The position numbers and the translations under genes were made by a program. Source: Terriglobus tenax (GTDB taxonomy: Bacteria; Acidobacteriota; Terriglobia; Terriglobales; Acidobacteriaceae). From it: a stretch of DNA of 64,000 nucleotides. The notes beneath the pieces are model-generated. The model ran no database searches. It was not told the DNA's origin and was given only the letters and a program-made list of their open reading frames with translations. The stretch lies in contig NZ_JAGSYA010000004.1 of NCBI RefSeq assembly GCF_025685395.1, positions 434,001 to 498,000 of the forward strand. The letters run 5' to 3'. Shown here piece after piece: positions 45,601-54,311 of this stretch (within the stretch, counting starts at the first letter, position 1; each line of letters starts with the position of its first letter).

Positions 45601-45711
45601 GCGGTGATTGGAGGACTCGTCATCTCCATGGTCCTGAGCCTGATCGTTACGCCAGTCGTCTACTATCTGCTGACATCCCGAAGGCCAGTGTTAGCGGCAA
45701 ACGCAGAATAA
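42604..45711 (+). CDS. RND multidrug/hydrophobe efflux transporter (AcrB/HAE1 type)
   Basis: 1035 residues, the normal length, starting with a GTG that overlaps the adaptor stop. Twelve membrane helices in two halves with large periplasmic loops. The TM4 segment GLVIDDAIVVVENIVLHRD has the two adjacent aspartates of the proton relay. Other family segments are PVEQMQVTITKPVEDAVNAVPG near the N-terminus and VGIVAKNGILLLDADERYR-like sequence in the second half. It exports a substrate that cannot be predicted. The three pump genes form one operon with overlapping codons. Confidence 0.94.
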   Translation: MSSAVPSEQIEKPFWIARFRGPIFFFLIVLSLVGIYASQQVPISVFPDTNFPRVVVGIDNGVMPVEQMQVTITKPVEDAVNAVPGLVTVRSTTSRGSAEVSLFFDWNVDMFRTLQLVDAALGKARQTLPATAVITTNRLTFATFPILGYSLTSDRLSQTQLWELATYQLKPPLNRVAGVSTVTVQGGKVPEFHVVPNMARMQTAGVTIMDLANAIQTSNIIDSPGLYEENHQLILGLVGAQAHDADQLGRLVVKATANGAAVRVADVATVQPGVLPVYTNVTADNHLAVLLNITRQPSSNTVAVADAVAIQMEQLKKTLPEGVQLKPFYDQSELVRESIRSVRDAILIGLVLACLILFVFLGDWTSSLVAGLVIPVTVAITVLFLWIIGESFNLMTLGGLAAAIGLVIDDAIVVVENIVLHRDNGENRGQAARLALKEISVPLVGSTITPVVVFLPLISVTGVTGSFFRALAITMTAALLTSLLLAVTWTPALSLVFLKERTGNPKQHEEHGRFMTWVLAWHEKGLSLALARPFILLGVCAVLVVGTYFGYQSLGSDLLPSMDEGGFILDYIMPAGSSLTETNRVLSHVDQVLHAMPEVESTSLRTGLQMGLAAVTEANRGDFTVKLKAKRSRGIDEIIADARSQLKKTEPELDVEFVQVLQDMINDLSNAPEPIQIKLFANDPALLSELAPRVGDAISKIPGVVSVENGIDNTISGPATNFQVNPTIAGKMGFTPQEVAEDATSMLDGVNIPDPLIANGRPYTVRIRLGDESRRSLDTIQNTVFNSASGKLATLGSLAEVTQLPPQNEIRRENLQLLAVVTAQLEGADLGSAIANVQRTLNGMHLPPTVRVEYGGTYQEQQQSFRQLLQVLIISLALVFGVLLLEFRNFSAPIAILTSSVLSIAGVVLALFVTGTTFNVASFIGLIMVIGIVAKNGILLLDADERYRGDGVSARDAMMHAAQRRLRPILMTATAAICGMLPLAFALGSGSQMLQPLAIAVIGGLVISMVLSLIVTPVVYYLLTSRRPVLAANAE

Positions 45712-45762
45712 ACACATCAGCCAGCCTGCCGAAGCGTTTGCTCACGCATCACGATCCTCCCG

Positions 45763-47352
45763 CTAATCCATAACCTCAGGTCCTGCGACCTGCCCGGTCG
45801 GCTTGCCCTTCACCTCCGCCGTCTTGCGGAAAAGAATTGCCTGATAGGGCTTCCCCGGCAGATCGACGCGCGACTTTCCGGTGAAGCTTCCCTGCAGCTT
45901 CGTCTCTTTCCTCTCCCAGGGATCAAGCAGCACCGCCTCGAAGATCGCCGTGTTGGGCAAAGGAAAGTCATACCGCGATGGCCGGTGGTAGTCGAAGTAC
46001 CAAAGGTACAGCTCGCCCTCTTTCCCGGCGGAAAGATAATACGAGTTCTCAAATTCGTTGAGGCCGGTCCTGGCGTACTTCGCTATCACCTCGTGCAGGA
46101 AGCGGATCTTTGCCGCCGAGTCTCCGCGCAAGCGGCCGGCATCGGACCACGACGGCTCATGCGCATGCGGCCCCGTCTCTTCTGCACGAAACACCTCGCC
46201 ATGGGAGGCATAGCTGCCGCGCACCGTGGCCAGCCAAAAGCGGCGCACCATCTCTTCCGCCGCCAGATTGCCCCAGCGCCGGTCAACATCACCCTCGTAC
46301 TGAATCTCGTCATACACAATCGGCTTGTTCCATGCCTCGCGACGCGCGGCGGACTTCTCGAAGTCCCAGCTCTGAAGACTGGCATGCGTGCACCACGGCC
46401 GCGAATGGTCATAGATGACCTGCGAGTGATGGATCGACCGCAGATGGCCGTACGGGTCTTCCGCCTGCACAATGCGAAAGTAGCGGTCCCAATCGGGCAT
46501 CGACTTGGTCTTCACCAGGTCATACTCGTTGGCAATAGACCACCACACATTCCGGTATGCGGCAAAGCGTGCGACCACGTAGCGCAAATAGAAGTCATCC
46601 GCACCATTCGGCATGGCCTTATAGCCCCACGCATCATAAGGATGGAAGAGGATACAGTCCGCCTCAATACCAGCTCCCTGCAGTTCCAGAATGCGTTTCT
46701 CAACCAGACGGAAGTAAGCAGGATTGAAATGGGTGTAGTCGTTCGTTGCATCTTTCCCCTCCCCCGAGCGCGGAAACGGCAACAGCTCCGGACCGTTATT
46801 GCCCAGCGGCTTCGGCAGCACGCACACACGGCTCTTGTTGAAATAGCCCCTCATCCCTTCCAGCGATACAGCGGCATTCGTGTCGGTCGCAAACAAATAG
46901 GAGTAGGTCGTCGTACCAAAGGGAGAGTATGGCGATCCATCCGCATAAATGAAATGGAAACGGTTGGCGGTCGTTACCGGCCCGCGGTTGCCTTCGCTTG
47001 CCGGGGCGCAGGCAAAGTGACCTGTCTTACCGTTCAGCTCTGCTGCAGAGCTGGCCGTTGTGTAGCTCCACACCCCTTCCGCATCCGGCATAAAGCGCAC
47101 GCGATAGAGACCATCGCCATCGTAGAAACCCTTCACCGCAACCGTACGATGCTCCTGAGTAAAGTGCGCCGTCAGTGTTACGTCCACAAACGGATTTCCA
47201 TGGGACGGTCCGTTCAGCTCCAGTTCGAACACGCCCCATCGCTCGACCTTACCGGCAGTTGCAACGGACTTCACCGCAGCCTCGGCTCCAACAGGCGACA
47301 GGATGGAAGCAACGGCAGCGGCACTGCCCTTCAGAAGCTCTCGACGATCCAT
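45763..47352 (-). CDS. Secreted glycoside hydrolase-like protein with DUF5060-type N-terminal domain
   Basis: 529 residues. The N-terminal RRELLKGSAAAVASI resembles a Tat or Sec export signal. Residues about 35-115 match a DUF5060-like immunoglobulin fold (VERWGVFELELNGPSHGNPF, VRFMPDAEGVWSYTT). Residues about 130-430 form a TIM-barrel-like glycosidase part with FGTTTYSYLFATD, NVWWSIANEYD (acid/base candidate Glu in NEYD) and PIVYDEIQYEGD (nucleophile candidate Glu). A C-terminal beta-domain follows. Such proteins act on plant or bacterial glycans; the substrate is unknown. It stands alone, convergent to the efflux operon. Confidence 0.8.
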   Translation of the reverse strand: MDRRELLKGSAAAVASILSPVGAEAAVKSVATAGKVERWGVFELELNGPSHGNPFVDVTLTAHFTQEHRTVAVKGFYDGDGLYRVRFMPDAEGVWSYTTASSAAELNGKTGHFACAPASEGNRGPVTTANRFHFIYADGSPYSPFGTTTYSYLFATDTNAAVSLEGMRGYFNKSRVCVLPKPLGNNGPELLPFPRSGEGKDATNDYTHFNPAYFRLVEKRILELQGAGIEADCILFHPYDAWGYKAMPNGADDFYLRYVVARFAAYRNVWWSIANEYDLVKTKSMPDWDRYFRIVQAEDPYGHLRSIHHSQVIYDHSRPWCTHASLQSWDFEKSAARREAWNKPIVYDEIQYEGDVDRRWGNLAAEEMVRRFWLATVRGSYASHGEVFRAEETGPHAHEPSWSDAGRLRGDSAAKIRFLHEVIAKYARTGLNEFENSYYLSAGKEGELYLWYFDYHRPSRYDFPLPNTAIFEAVLLDPWERKETKLQGSFTGKSRVDLPGKPYQAILFRKTAEVKGKPTGQVAGPEVMD

Positions 47353-47545
47353 TTCACTCTTCCCTCAAACGGCGCTCTCTGATGGGCGCAGCTTTGTGCA
47401 TTGTAAGTTGCTGGCGGCTGCAGGAATATGGTCTACACCCGGATCTCCTCTGCATCCAGCGCAATAACAGCGAAAAGCCTTGCAGCCTCCGCTATGATGA
47501 ACGCATCGCACCACAACGTTCCTTGATAGAGGTACTGCTGCCCGC

Positions 47546-48856
47546 ATGCGCGCCGCGCTCGAACGCTACTTTCAGTTTCAGGAGCTGGGCACCAGCTGGC
47601 GCACGGAGATTCTGGCCGGTGTGACGACCTTCGTCACCATGGCCTACATCATCTTCGTCAACCCCGCCATCCTGTCGCAGACCGGCATGCCCATCGCCGC
47701 TGTCACCATTGCCACCTGCCTGTGCGCAGCCTTCGGCTCCATCCTGATGGGTGCCATGGCACGCTACCCTCTCGCGCTGGCGCCGGGGATGGGCCTGAAC
47801 GCCTACTTCACCTACACCGTCTGCCTGAAGATGGGGGTGCCATGGCAGACGGCACTTGGCGCGGTCTTTCTCTCCGGCATCATCTTTCTTCTGCTCACGC
47901 TGGGCGGCATTCGCCAGTTGCTCATCTCCGCCATACCGCGTGAGCTGCATGCAGCCGTTGCGGGCGGCATCGGCCTGTTCATCGCCTTCATCGGTCTGCG
48001 CAATGCGGGCATCATCGTCAGCGATCCAGCCACAATGGTCACACTCGGCAACCTGCGCGCTCCGCAAACGGCGCTCTCGCTCTTCGGCCTTATCCTCATC
48101 GCCGTTCTGCAGGTGCTGCGCGTGCGCGCTTCCATCCTGATCGGCATCGTGGGAACCATGCTCACCGGTTTTGTCTTCCACCAGGTACAGTGGCACCCGG
48201 GTCATGCCAGTCTGGCCGCCATCCGGCAGACCGCCTTCCATCTCGATATTGCCGGAGCTCTCAAGCTCAGCGGCTTCGAGATCATCTTCGTCTTCCTCTT
48301 TGTCGATCTGTTCGACAACATCGGCACGCTTCTGGCGGTCACGCAGAAGACCGGCCTGATTCCCGCTTCCGGCGTCATTCCGCGCGTGCAGCGCATCTTT
48401 TTTGCCGACGCCATCTCCACCGTCGCAGGATCGCTGGCCGGAACCTCCACCGTCTGCTCCTATATTGAGTCCAGCGCCGGCGTCGCCGCCGGTGGACGCA
48501 GCGGCATCACCGCCATCACGACCGGTCTGCTCTTTTTTGCGTCGATCTTCGTCGCACCGCTTGTCGGAGCCATCCCTGTCTCCGCCACATCGCCCGCGCT
48601 CATCATCGTCGGCGCGCTGATGCTTGGCAGCATTGGCGAGTTGGACTGGCACGATCCGATGGTCTCCATCCCGGCATTTCTCACGCTGATCACCATTCCG
48701 CTCACCTACTCCATCGCCACCGGATTGGGCTTCGGAGTGATTGCATTTGCAGCACTTCGGTTGTTCAGCGGAAAGGCGCGCACCTCGGATTGGTTACTTT
48801 ATCTACTTGCAGCCGTCTTTCTGATTAGATTTATTTATCTCGCCGCCGGGTCATGA
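47546..48856 (+). CDS. Adenine/guanine/hypoxanthine permease (AzgA-like, NCS2)
   Basis: 436 residues, about 13 membrane segments. Family signatures are GTSWRTEILAGVTTFVTMAYIIFVNPAILS near the N-terminus, LAPGMGLNAYFTYTVC, FVFLFVDLFDNIGTLLAVTQKTGLI and GTSTVCSYIESSAGVAAGGRSG. AzgA-type permeases import purines with protons across the inner membrane. Upstream DNA (47353-47545) shows no clear promoter. It is followed after 33 bp by a small membrane protein gene. Confidence 0.92.
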   Translation: MRAALERYFQFQELGTSWRTEILAGVTTFVTMAYIIFVNPAILSQTGMPIAAVTIATCLCAAFGSILMGAMARYPLALAPGMGLNAYFTYTVCLKMGVPWQTALGAVFLSGIIFLLLTLGGIRQLLISAIPRELHAAVAGGIGLFIAFIGLRNAGIIVSDPATMVTLGNLRAPQTALSLFGLILIAVLQVLRVRASILIGIVGTMLTGFVFHQVQWHPGHASLAAIRQTAFHLDIAGALKLSGFEIIFVFLFVDLFDNIGTLLAVTQKTGLIPASGVIPRVQRIFFADAISTVAGSLAGTSTVCSYIESSAGVAAGGRSGITAITTGLLFFASIFVAPLVGAIPVSATSPALIIVGALMLGSIGELDWHDPMVSIPAFLTLITIPLTYSIATGLGFGVIAFAALRLFSGKARTSDWLLYLLAAVFLIRFIYLAAGS

Positions 48857-48889
48857 GAGATTGACAGGCGGTCTATACTGACCTTACCC

Positions 48890-49264
48890 ATGCATCTGCA
48901 CAGGCCGCGCCCAGTGTCGAAAGCCCACGGAAAGCCCGTTATGCGGGTCTCCTGGATCTTCGCGCTGTTGTGCCTGGTCATCGTAGTTGCCGTCTTTGCA
49001 TGGGGAACGGCATACAAAATGTCGTTGTACCACGACGACTGCCAGTGCCTGACGCATGCCAAGATGGGCACCACTGCGGAAGGCCCCATGCGCGGAATGG
49101 CCGTTGCCGCGCTGATGATGGCCGTCATTCCCTGGCTGGCCGCGTTGATGCGTCCGCAGCCTGTGCTGCGTGTAGTCCTTAGCCGCATCACGCCGCCGCG
49201 TCCGGTCTCCATTCCGAAGCAGCCGCAGCTTTTCTTCCGCCCTCCGCCGTCCTACCTTCGCTAG
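48890..49264 (+). CDS. Hypothetical small membrane protein, 124 aa
   Basis: Not recognised. Two hydrophobic segments: WIFALLCLVIVVAVFAWGTAY (about 22-42) and MAVAALMMAVIPWLAALM (about 70-87). They are separated by a short loop with Cys-x-Cys (DDCQCLTHA) that could bind metal. The C-terminal 35 residues are proline-rich and basic (RITPPRPVSIPKQPQ). An internal ATG at 48941 would remove a basic N-terminal extension and is an equally good start. It follows the purine permease by 33 bp. Confidence 0.6.
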   Translation: MHLHRPRPVSKAHGKPVMRVSWIFALLCLVIVVAVFAWGTAYKMSLYHDDCQCLTHAKMGTTAEGPMRGMAVAALMMAVIPWLAALMRPQPVLRVVLSRITPPRPVSIPKQPQLFFRPPPSYLR

Positions 49265-49342
49265 CTCGCCCTGCCCATTGCCCAGATGGGCTCTCTCATG
49301 GCCGCGACGATCGATTTCAGTCGCCCACCCTGGAGAAGCTAG

Positions 49343-49921
49343 ATGGATCAGTACTCGACTCCCTGTCCGACGGGACGTATCGTTGCCCTCACGGACATGT
49401 ATCTGAATCGCCGCTCATTGCTCAAAGGCATCGCCCACTCGATTCTTCGCAACGAGGCCGATGCCGAAGACGCACTGCAGGAAGCCTATTACAAGGCCAT
49501 GAATCGTATCGGCCAGCTTGCTGACGAAAAAGCCCTGCTCGGCTGGCTCTGCATGATCGTCCGCAACCACTCGCTGCAGATGCTGCGCAGCCGCCGCGTA
49601 CGCCAGGCTGGCTCCATCGACACGGAGCCGGAGATGCGCTTTGCCGTCGAATCTCTGACCACCACCGAGCACGAGTCCCCTGAACACATCTGCATGGAAC
49701 GCGAGATGTTGAGCCGCACCATGGCCCGGCTGGATCTTTTGCCCGCCAACATGAAGGCCACCGTCACCATGCACTACCTGTCAGAGATGAGCTTGAACGA
49801 GATCGCGCAGAGCGAGGGACACTCCATTCCCGCGCTCAAGAGCTACCTCTACCGTGGCCGCAAAATACTTCGGGGCGGCCATGTGGCCACCCCGAAGCGT
49901 GAAGAATCTGCCTGTGCATAA
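49343..49921 (+). CDS. ECF RNA polymerase sigma factor 2
   Basis: 192 residues. Region 2 includes ILRNEADAEDALQEAYYKAMNRIGQL, and region 4 includes LPANMKATVTMHYLSEMSLNEIAQSEGHSIPALKSYLYRGRKIL. GGAG lies eight bases before the ATG. No anti-sigma gene adjoins it: the next gene is convergent and separated by only four bases. The end of this gene carries a hairpin that likely serves the convergent gene. Confidence 0.9.
   Translation: MDQYSTPCPTGRIVALTDMYLNRRSLLKGIAHSILRNEADAEDALQEAYYKAMNRIGQLADEKALLGWLCMIVRNHSLQMLRSRRVRQAGSIDTEPEMRFAVESLTTTEHESPEHICMEREMLSRTMARLDLLPANMKATVTMHYLSEMSLNEIAQSEGHSIPALKSYLYRGRKILRGGHVATPKREESACA
49868..49897 (-). terminator. Hairpin inside the sigma factor 2 end, probable terminator of the DsbA-like gene
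   Basis: CTTCGGGG...GGCC and GGCC...CCCCGAAG pair over 13 positions with one mismatch and a 4-base loop. On the minus strand it lies 28 bp after the DsbA-like stop and is followed by TATTTTG. It is embedded in the coding end of the convergent gene. Confidence 0.45.
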
Positions 49922-49925
49922 TGGC

Positions 49926-50888
49926 TTACTTGGACGGTGTTCCCGCGGGAATGCCGTCCTGCACAGCCTGAAACGCCACAATCTGCTTCAGCACTTCGTA
50001 CGGAAGGTTGCCCAGCGGAATCAGGTGGCCGTTGACTGACAGCATCGGTGTCTGGTCCACGCCGGAATCTTCCGCCAGCTTGATCTGCGCATCCACCTTC
50101 GCCTTGGTAGCAGCGGTCCCCGCACATGCCGCCACCGCAGCCGGGTCCTGCCCTGCCGCTGTTACCGCTGACGCCAGTGTCTGATCGCCAGCTTCCGGCG
50201 TCAGAGCCTCCTGTTTGGCAAAAACCTCATGCAGGAAGGTGAAGAAGGCATCGTTGCTCTTCTGCCCGACGCAAACACCATAGGACGCCGCCTTGTACGC
50301 GTAAGGGTGAATCTCTGTCAGAGGATAGTTCTGGAAGACCACACGAGCGCTGGGAAAGTCCTTGACCAACTGGTCAAAGGTGCTCTCAGACTCCTTGCAA
50401 TGCGGGCACTGCATATCGGCAAACTCCACCAGCAGAAAATCCTTGCCGGAAGCGCCCTTGGCCGGGCCATCGGCCTTCTGCTGCAGCGACGAGCGCAGAG
50501 CGGCAAACGGCTTCTCACCGAACGGCATCACCTGGTCGCCGGACAGAGCAAACTTTCCATCCGGTGTCGTTAGAAACTGCAACGACTGCGGCTGCTGGTT
50601 CACCTGCCCCTTCTGCGTCACAAAAACCACCACACGGCTGACGCCCGGGGCCATCGTCTTCTGGATAGCCATCACGCGCCAGATGCGGTTGGCGTCATAG
50701 CCCCACTGAGCCTTCAGGAAAGCATCCACCGTCGCCACGCTCGGCGTATCGGCTGTAAAGAACTTCGGGCTCGGCTGCGGTAGTGGATCTGCCTTCGCAG
50801 CCGAGGGTGCATCCGCCGTCTGTGCCAGAATGGCCACGCTGCCAGAGAGCGCTGCCGCAAGGACAAAGCCTATTGCTTTTATTTTCAA
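49926..50888 (-). CDS. Exported DsbA/thioredoxin-fold protein with N-terminal extra domain
   Basis: 320 residues with a signal peptide (IGFVLAAALSGSVAILAQT). Residues about 40-140 form a separate small domain (SVATVDAFLKAQWGYDANRIWRVMAIQ). The thioredoxin fold follows with active site C161-P-H-C164 in EFADMQCPHCKESESTFDQLV, a helical insert, and the cis-proline region DQTPMLSVNGHLIPLGNLP. CPHC is the DsbA/DsbG-type redox motif, so it is probably a periplasmic thiol oxidase or isomerase. No DsbB or VKOR partner is in the window. Confidence 0.83.
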   Translation of the reverse strand: MKIKAIGFVLAAALSGSVAILAQTADAPSAAKADPLPQPSPKFFTADTPSVATVDAFLKAQWGYDANRIWRVMAIQKTMAPGVSRVVVFVTQKGQVNQQPQSLQFLTTPDGKFALSGDQVMPFGEKPFAALRSSLQQKADGPAKGASGKDFLLVEFADMQCPHCKESESTFDQLVKDFPSARVVFQNYPLTEIHPYAYKAASYGVCVGQKSNDAFFTFLHEVFAKQEALTPEAGDQTLASAVTAAGQDPAAVAACAGTAATKAKVDAQIKLAEDSGVDQTPMLSVNGHLIPLGNLPYEVLKQIVAFQAVQDGIPAGTPSK

Positions 50889-50900
50889 TGGATTACCTTT

Positions 50901-52562
50901 CTATACCTGAACCTTTACTGCAATCGGAAAGCGACGTCCATTGCCGAAGGATTTACGCGTCACCTTCAACACCGGCGCGGCCTGCTGCCGCTTGTATTCA
51001 CTGCGTTCGACAAGCCGTAAGACCTGCTCCACCAGGGAAAGGTCAACACCCTGCTCGCGGGCAATCTGCGCTGCACTCTCGTAACGTTCGACGTAAGCCT
51101 CAAGAATCGGGTCCAGCACCTCGTACGGCGGCAGCGAATCGGTATCCAGCTGACCGGGCCGAAGCTCGGCCGATGGCGGCTTCTCGATCGTCGACAGTGG
51201 AATCACCACGCGCTCGCGGTTAGCGTAGCGGCTCAGCTCATAGACGCGGGTCTTGGCCATATCGCCGATCACCGCCAGGCCACCCACCATGTCCCCATAC
51301 AGCGTGCAATAGCCCACGGCCATCTCGCTCTTGTTGCCGGTGGTCAGCACCAGGGCGCCGAACTTGTTCGACAGCGCCATCAGCAGCGTGCCGCGGACGC
51401 GCGGCTGGATGTTCTCTTCCGCCAGGCCAAACGGTGTTCCCGCGAATAGCGGATGCAGCACGCTGGTGAACTGGTCGTAGATCTCGCGGATAGCCAGCAA
51501 CTCAAACCGTATACCCAGGTTTTCAGCCAGTGCGCGTGCATCGTCGACCGAATGGGAAGACGAAAACTCGCTCGGCATGCCAACGCCAATCACATTCTCC
51601 GCACCAAAGGCCTCAACCGCAATGGCAGCCACCAGCGCCGAGTCAATGCCACCGCTCAGGCCGATCAGCACCTTACTGAAACCGCACTTGCGCACGTAGT
51701 CGCGCGTGCCCATCACCAACGCATTCCAGGCGCCGGCAATCTCATCGTCTTCGACCACTGGAACGCATGGCGTGCTGCGGTCAGCCGTGTCAAAGAGCAC
51801 AAGGTCTTCTTCAAACGACTTTCCTCTCGCGATCACGCACCCTTCCGGATCAAACGCGATCGAGGTGCCGTCAAACAGGATGCTGTCATTGCCGCCGACC
51901 TGGTTGCACATGGCCACCACGGCCTTGTGACGGCGCGCCAGTGCGGACAACATCTGGCTGCGGACCTGCCGCTTGTCCTTCCAGTAGGGCGAGGCAGAAA
52001 TATTCAGAATGATGTGCGGAGCGTTCGTGTCCTGCGGCCACTTCGTCATCAACTCCTCCACCGGATCGACCGGGTAGAAGCGACGAGGCCAATACATCTT
52101 GTCGTTCCACGCATCTTCGCAGACTGTAATCGCCAGCGGCTGACCGTTCAGCGTAACAATGCTCTGCTGCTGGGCCGGCTCAAAGTACCGCTGCTCGTCA
52201 AAGATGTCATAGAAGGGCAGCAGCATCTTCTGCTGCAGAAAATTGACACGTCCCCCTGTCAGCAGCGCGGCCACATTGCGTACATGCTTGCCGGTGATGA
52301 CGCCTGAAGGCACAACAACGCCAACCAGGATCGAGGTATAGGCAGTCTGCTCAGCAAGCTGCGCAAGCACCTCACCCGCGCGGGCGACAAAGGCTTCCTT
52401 CTCCAGGAAGTCTGCCGGCAGGTAGCCGCAGATGGCCAGCTCCGGAAAGACCGTAAGGTCGGCCCCGGCATCGACCGCACGCCGCGTGAAGTCGAGAATT
52501 TTATTGAGGTTGCCGGAGAAATCCCCGATCGTAGGGTTGATCTGCGCCAGAGCAATCTTCAC
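50901..52562 (-). CDS. nadE: Glutamine-dependent NAD(+) synthetase
   Basis: 553 residues, the two-domain form. The N-terminal nitrilase-like glutaminase (about 1-260) has FPELAICGYLPADF (Glu), KMLLPFYDIFDEQRYF (Lys) and ITVCEDAW (Cys). The C-terminal synthetase has the PP-loop GLSGGIDSALVAAIAVEAFG and TTGNKSEMAVGYCTLYGDMVGGLAVIGD. It converts nicotinic acid adenine dinucleotide to NAD with glutamine as nitrogen donor. It lies 12 bp upstream of the DsbA-like gene and 21 bp downstream of the priming transferase, so the three may be one transcript. Confidence 0.96.
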   Translation of the reverse strand: MKIALAQINPTIGDFSGNLNKILDFTRRAVDAGADLTVFPELAICGYLPADFLEKEAFVARAGEVLAQLAEQTAYTSILVGVVVPSGVITGKHVRNVAALLTGGRVNFLQQKMLLPFYDIFDEQRYFEPAQQQSIVTLNGQPLAITVCEDAWNDKMYWPRRFYPVDPVEELMTKWPQDTNAPHIILNISASPYWKDKRQVRSQMLSALARRHKAVVAMCNQVGGNDSILFDGTSIAFDPEGCVIARGKSFEEDLVLFDTADRSTPCVPVVEDDEIAGAWNALVMGTRDYVRKCGFSKVLIGLSGGIDSALVAAIAVEAFGAENVIGVGMPSEFSSSHSVDDARALAENLGIRFELLAIREIYDQFTSVLHPLFAGTPFGLAEENIQPRVRGTLLMALSNKFGALVLTTGNKSEMAVGYCTLYGDMVGGLAVIGDMAKTRVYELSRYANRERVVIPLSTIEKPPSAELRPGQLDTDSLPPYEVLDPILEAYVERYESAAQIAREQGVDLSLVEQVLRLVERSEYKRQQAAPVLKVTRKSFGNGRRFPIAVKVQV

Positions 52563-52583
52563 AGCTTCAGTGTACCGCCAGCC

Positions 52584-54095
52584 CTAGGTTCCGGTGCCGG
52601 TGAAGACCACGCTGATGGTGCGAATCAGGATCTTCAGATCGAGCCCGAAGGTCCAGTTCTCCACGTAAGCCGTGTCGAGCGAGATATAGCTGTCGAAGGA
52701 CGGGTCCTGACGCGCTTCCACCTGCCATAGGCCGGTAATACCGGGCAAAACATCCAGGCGGCGCAGGTGCGAGAGCTCGTATTTCTCCACTTCGGAGGCG
52801 AGCGGAGGACGCGGCCCTACCAGGCTCATATCGCCACGCAGCACATTCCAAAGCTGCGGAAGCTCATCGAGGGAATACTTGCGCAGGACGCGGCCCACAC
52901 GCGTGATGCGCGGGTCATGCTTGATCTTGAACAGAATGCCGTCGCGCTCGTTCATGTGCGCCATCTTCTTCTTAAGCTCATCCGCGTTCGGCACCATGGT
53001 GCGGAACTTGAAGCAGGCAAACTTGCGACCCTTACGGCCAATGCGCTCGGCACGGTAGAAGGTCGGCCCCTTGGAGTCCAGGCGGACACAGAGCGTGATC
53101 AGCAGAAGCAGCGGCGAAAGCACCAGCAACCCCAGAGACGAGACAGCGATATCCAGAATGCGCTTGGCCATGAACGCGCCAATCGGGAACTCACGACGAT
53201 GCAGAGGAATTGTTGGGAACTGACCGATAAACTCGACCGGAGCATTCCAGGCGAGACCGTCGTACAGGTCCGGCACCACGCGCACATCAATTCCTGCGGC
53301 GCGTGCGTCTTCCACTACGCCCATCACGATGCTCCGCTCCGCTGGAACGGAGAAGAAGACCTCGTCCACGAACATGCTGCGGGCCAGCGGAACAATATTG
53401 CGGATATCGCCGACAATCTCGGTGTTTGTATTCGACCCGTCAAGCTGGGTCAGAGAGATGAAGCCCTTGAACCGGAAGCCGAAGTGATGCAGCGTCTCAA
53501 GGTGGTTCCGCAGCGCCTGGGCCACGCGGCCAGTGCCGATGATCAGGATATTGCGGACCTCAAGCCCCTCGCGGAAGCGCGAGTAGACCATCCTGCGCCA
53601 AGCACCGCGGCGGACAGAAAGAGCCACCGCCGTAAAAACAACGGTCAACAGAACGACAACGCGGGAAATCTCCGCGCCGCGGGTCAGATACAGCAAACCG
53701 CAGAAGAGCAGACCGGCCGTCAGCACGGACTCGTACGTCATCCGCTGTTCATGCAGCCCGCTGTGGTGCTGAATCGTCGCGTACAGGTCGTGCAGCCTGG
53801 AAAAGAACACCACACAGACCGCGAACGAGCAGAGGTACCAGAAAAACTGCTGGTTGATCGCCAGCGCCAGCATGTCATGGTAAAGCGTGGTGCTGGGAAG
53901 TCCGCGAGGCGCCGTAAATCGAATCCGGAAAGCAACAATACCGCACACGATGGCCGTCAGGAAGTCGACCGAGGCCCACAGCAGAGCCGGAGCCGAGCTG
54001 CTCAGCACCGCCCCTCGGCCTGCTCTGCTCGAAGCAGAGCCTCCGCGTCGTTTGCCTGACACTACTGCCTGCTGCAGATATTCAGGTGCCGCCAT
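52584..54095 (-). CDS. Polyprenyl-phosphate sugar phosphotransferase (WcaJ/WbaP-type, initiates exopolysaccharide)
   Basis: 503 residues. Four to five membrane segments occupy the first 170 residues, followed by a CoA-binding-like domain (about 180-300, [19 protein letters not shown]) and a last membrane-embedded helix. The C-terminal bacterial sugar transferase domain (about 310-500) has [49 protein letters not shown] and [24 protein letters not shown]. The enzyme transfers sugar-1-phosphate to undecaprenyl phosphate as the first step of capsule or exopolysaccharide assembly. No other polysaccharide gene adjoins it. Confidence 0.92.
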   Translation of the reverse strand: MAAPEYLQQAVVSGKRRGGSASSRAGRGAVLSSSAPALLWASVDFLTAIVCGIVAFRIRFTAPRGLPSTTLYHDMLALAINQQFFWYLCSFAVCVVFFSRLHDLYATIQHHSGLHEQRMTYESVLTAGLLFCGLLYLTRGAEISRVVVLLTVVFTAVALSVRRGAWRRMVYSRFREGLEVRNILIIGTGRVAQALRNHLETLHHFGFRFKGFISLTQLDGSNTNTEIVGDIRNIVPLARSMFVDEVFFSVPAERSIVMGVVEDARAAGIDVRVVPDLYDGLAWNAPVEFIGQFPTIPLHRREFPIGAFMAKRILDIAVSSLGLLVLSPLLLLITLCVRLDSKGPTFYRAERIGRKGRKFACFKFRTMVPNADELKKKMAHMNERDGILFKIKHDPRITRVGRVLRKYSLDELPQLWNVLRGDMSLVGPRPPLASEVEKYELSHLRRLDVLPGITGLWQVEARQDPSFDSYISLDTAYVENWTFGLDLKILIRTISVVFTGTGT

Positions 54096-54206
54096 TCAAA
54101 TCGCCCAATCCTGGCCAAATAAAAGAGTTATGAGCCCTCAGAATGCACCGAAGAGCCTGAAGGTGAAGTGAGTACAGAGATTCTGTAGTTCTTTCCTGTT
54201 GGTGAC

Positions 54207-54235
54207 AGCATACCTCTGGATAGGGTCTTAAACAA
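54207..54235 (-). promoter_or_regulatory. Possible promoter of the sugar phosphotransferase gene
   Basis: On the minus strand TTGTTT (54235-54230) and TATGCT (54212-54207) are separated by 17 bases, about 110 bases before the start at 54095. The whole gap 54096-54311 is AT-richer than its neighbours and holds no gene. Confidence 0.35.
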
Positions 54236-54311
54236 CCCAAAAGCACATCGGAATATCACGATAAGTCCAGACTTCTCTAGCACATAACACAACACCCGGA
54301 TGAAAGTCGCG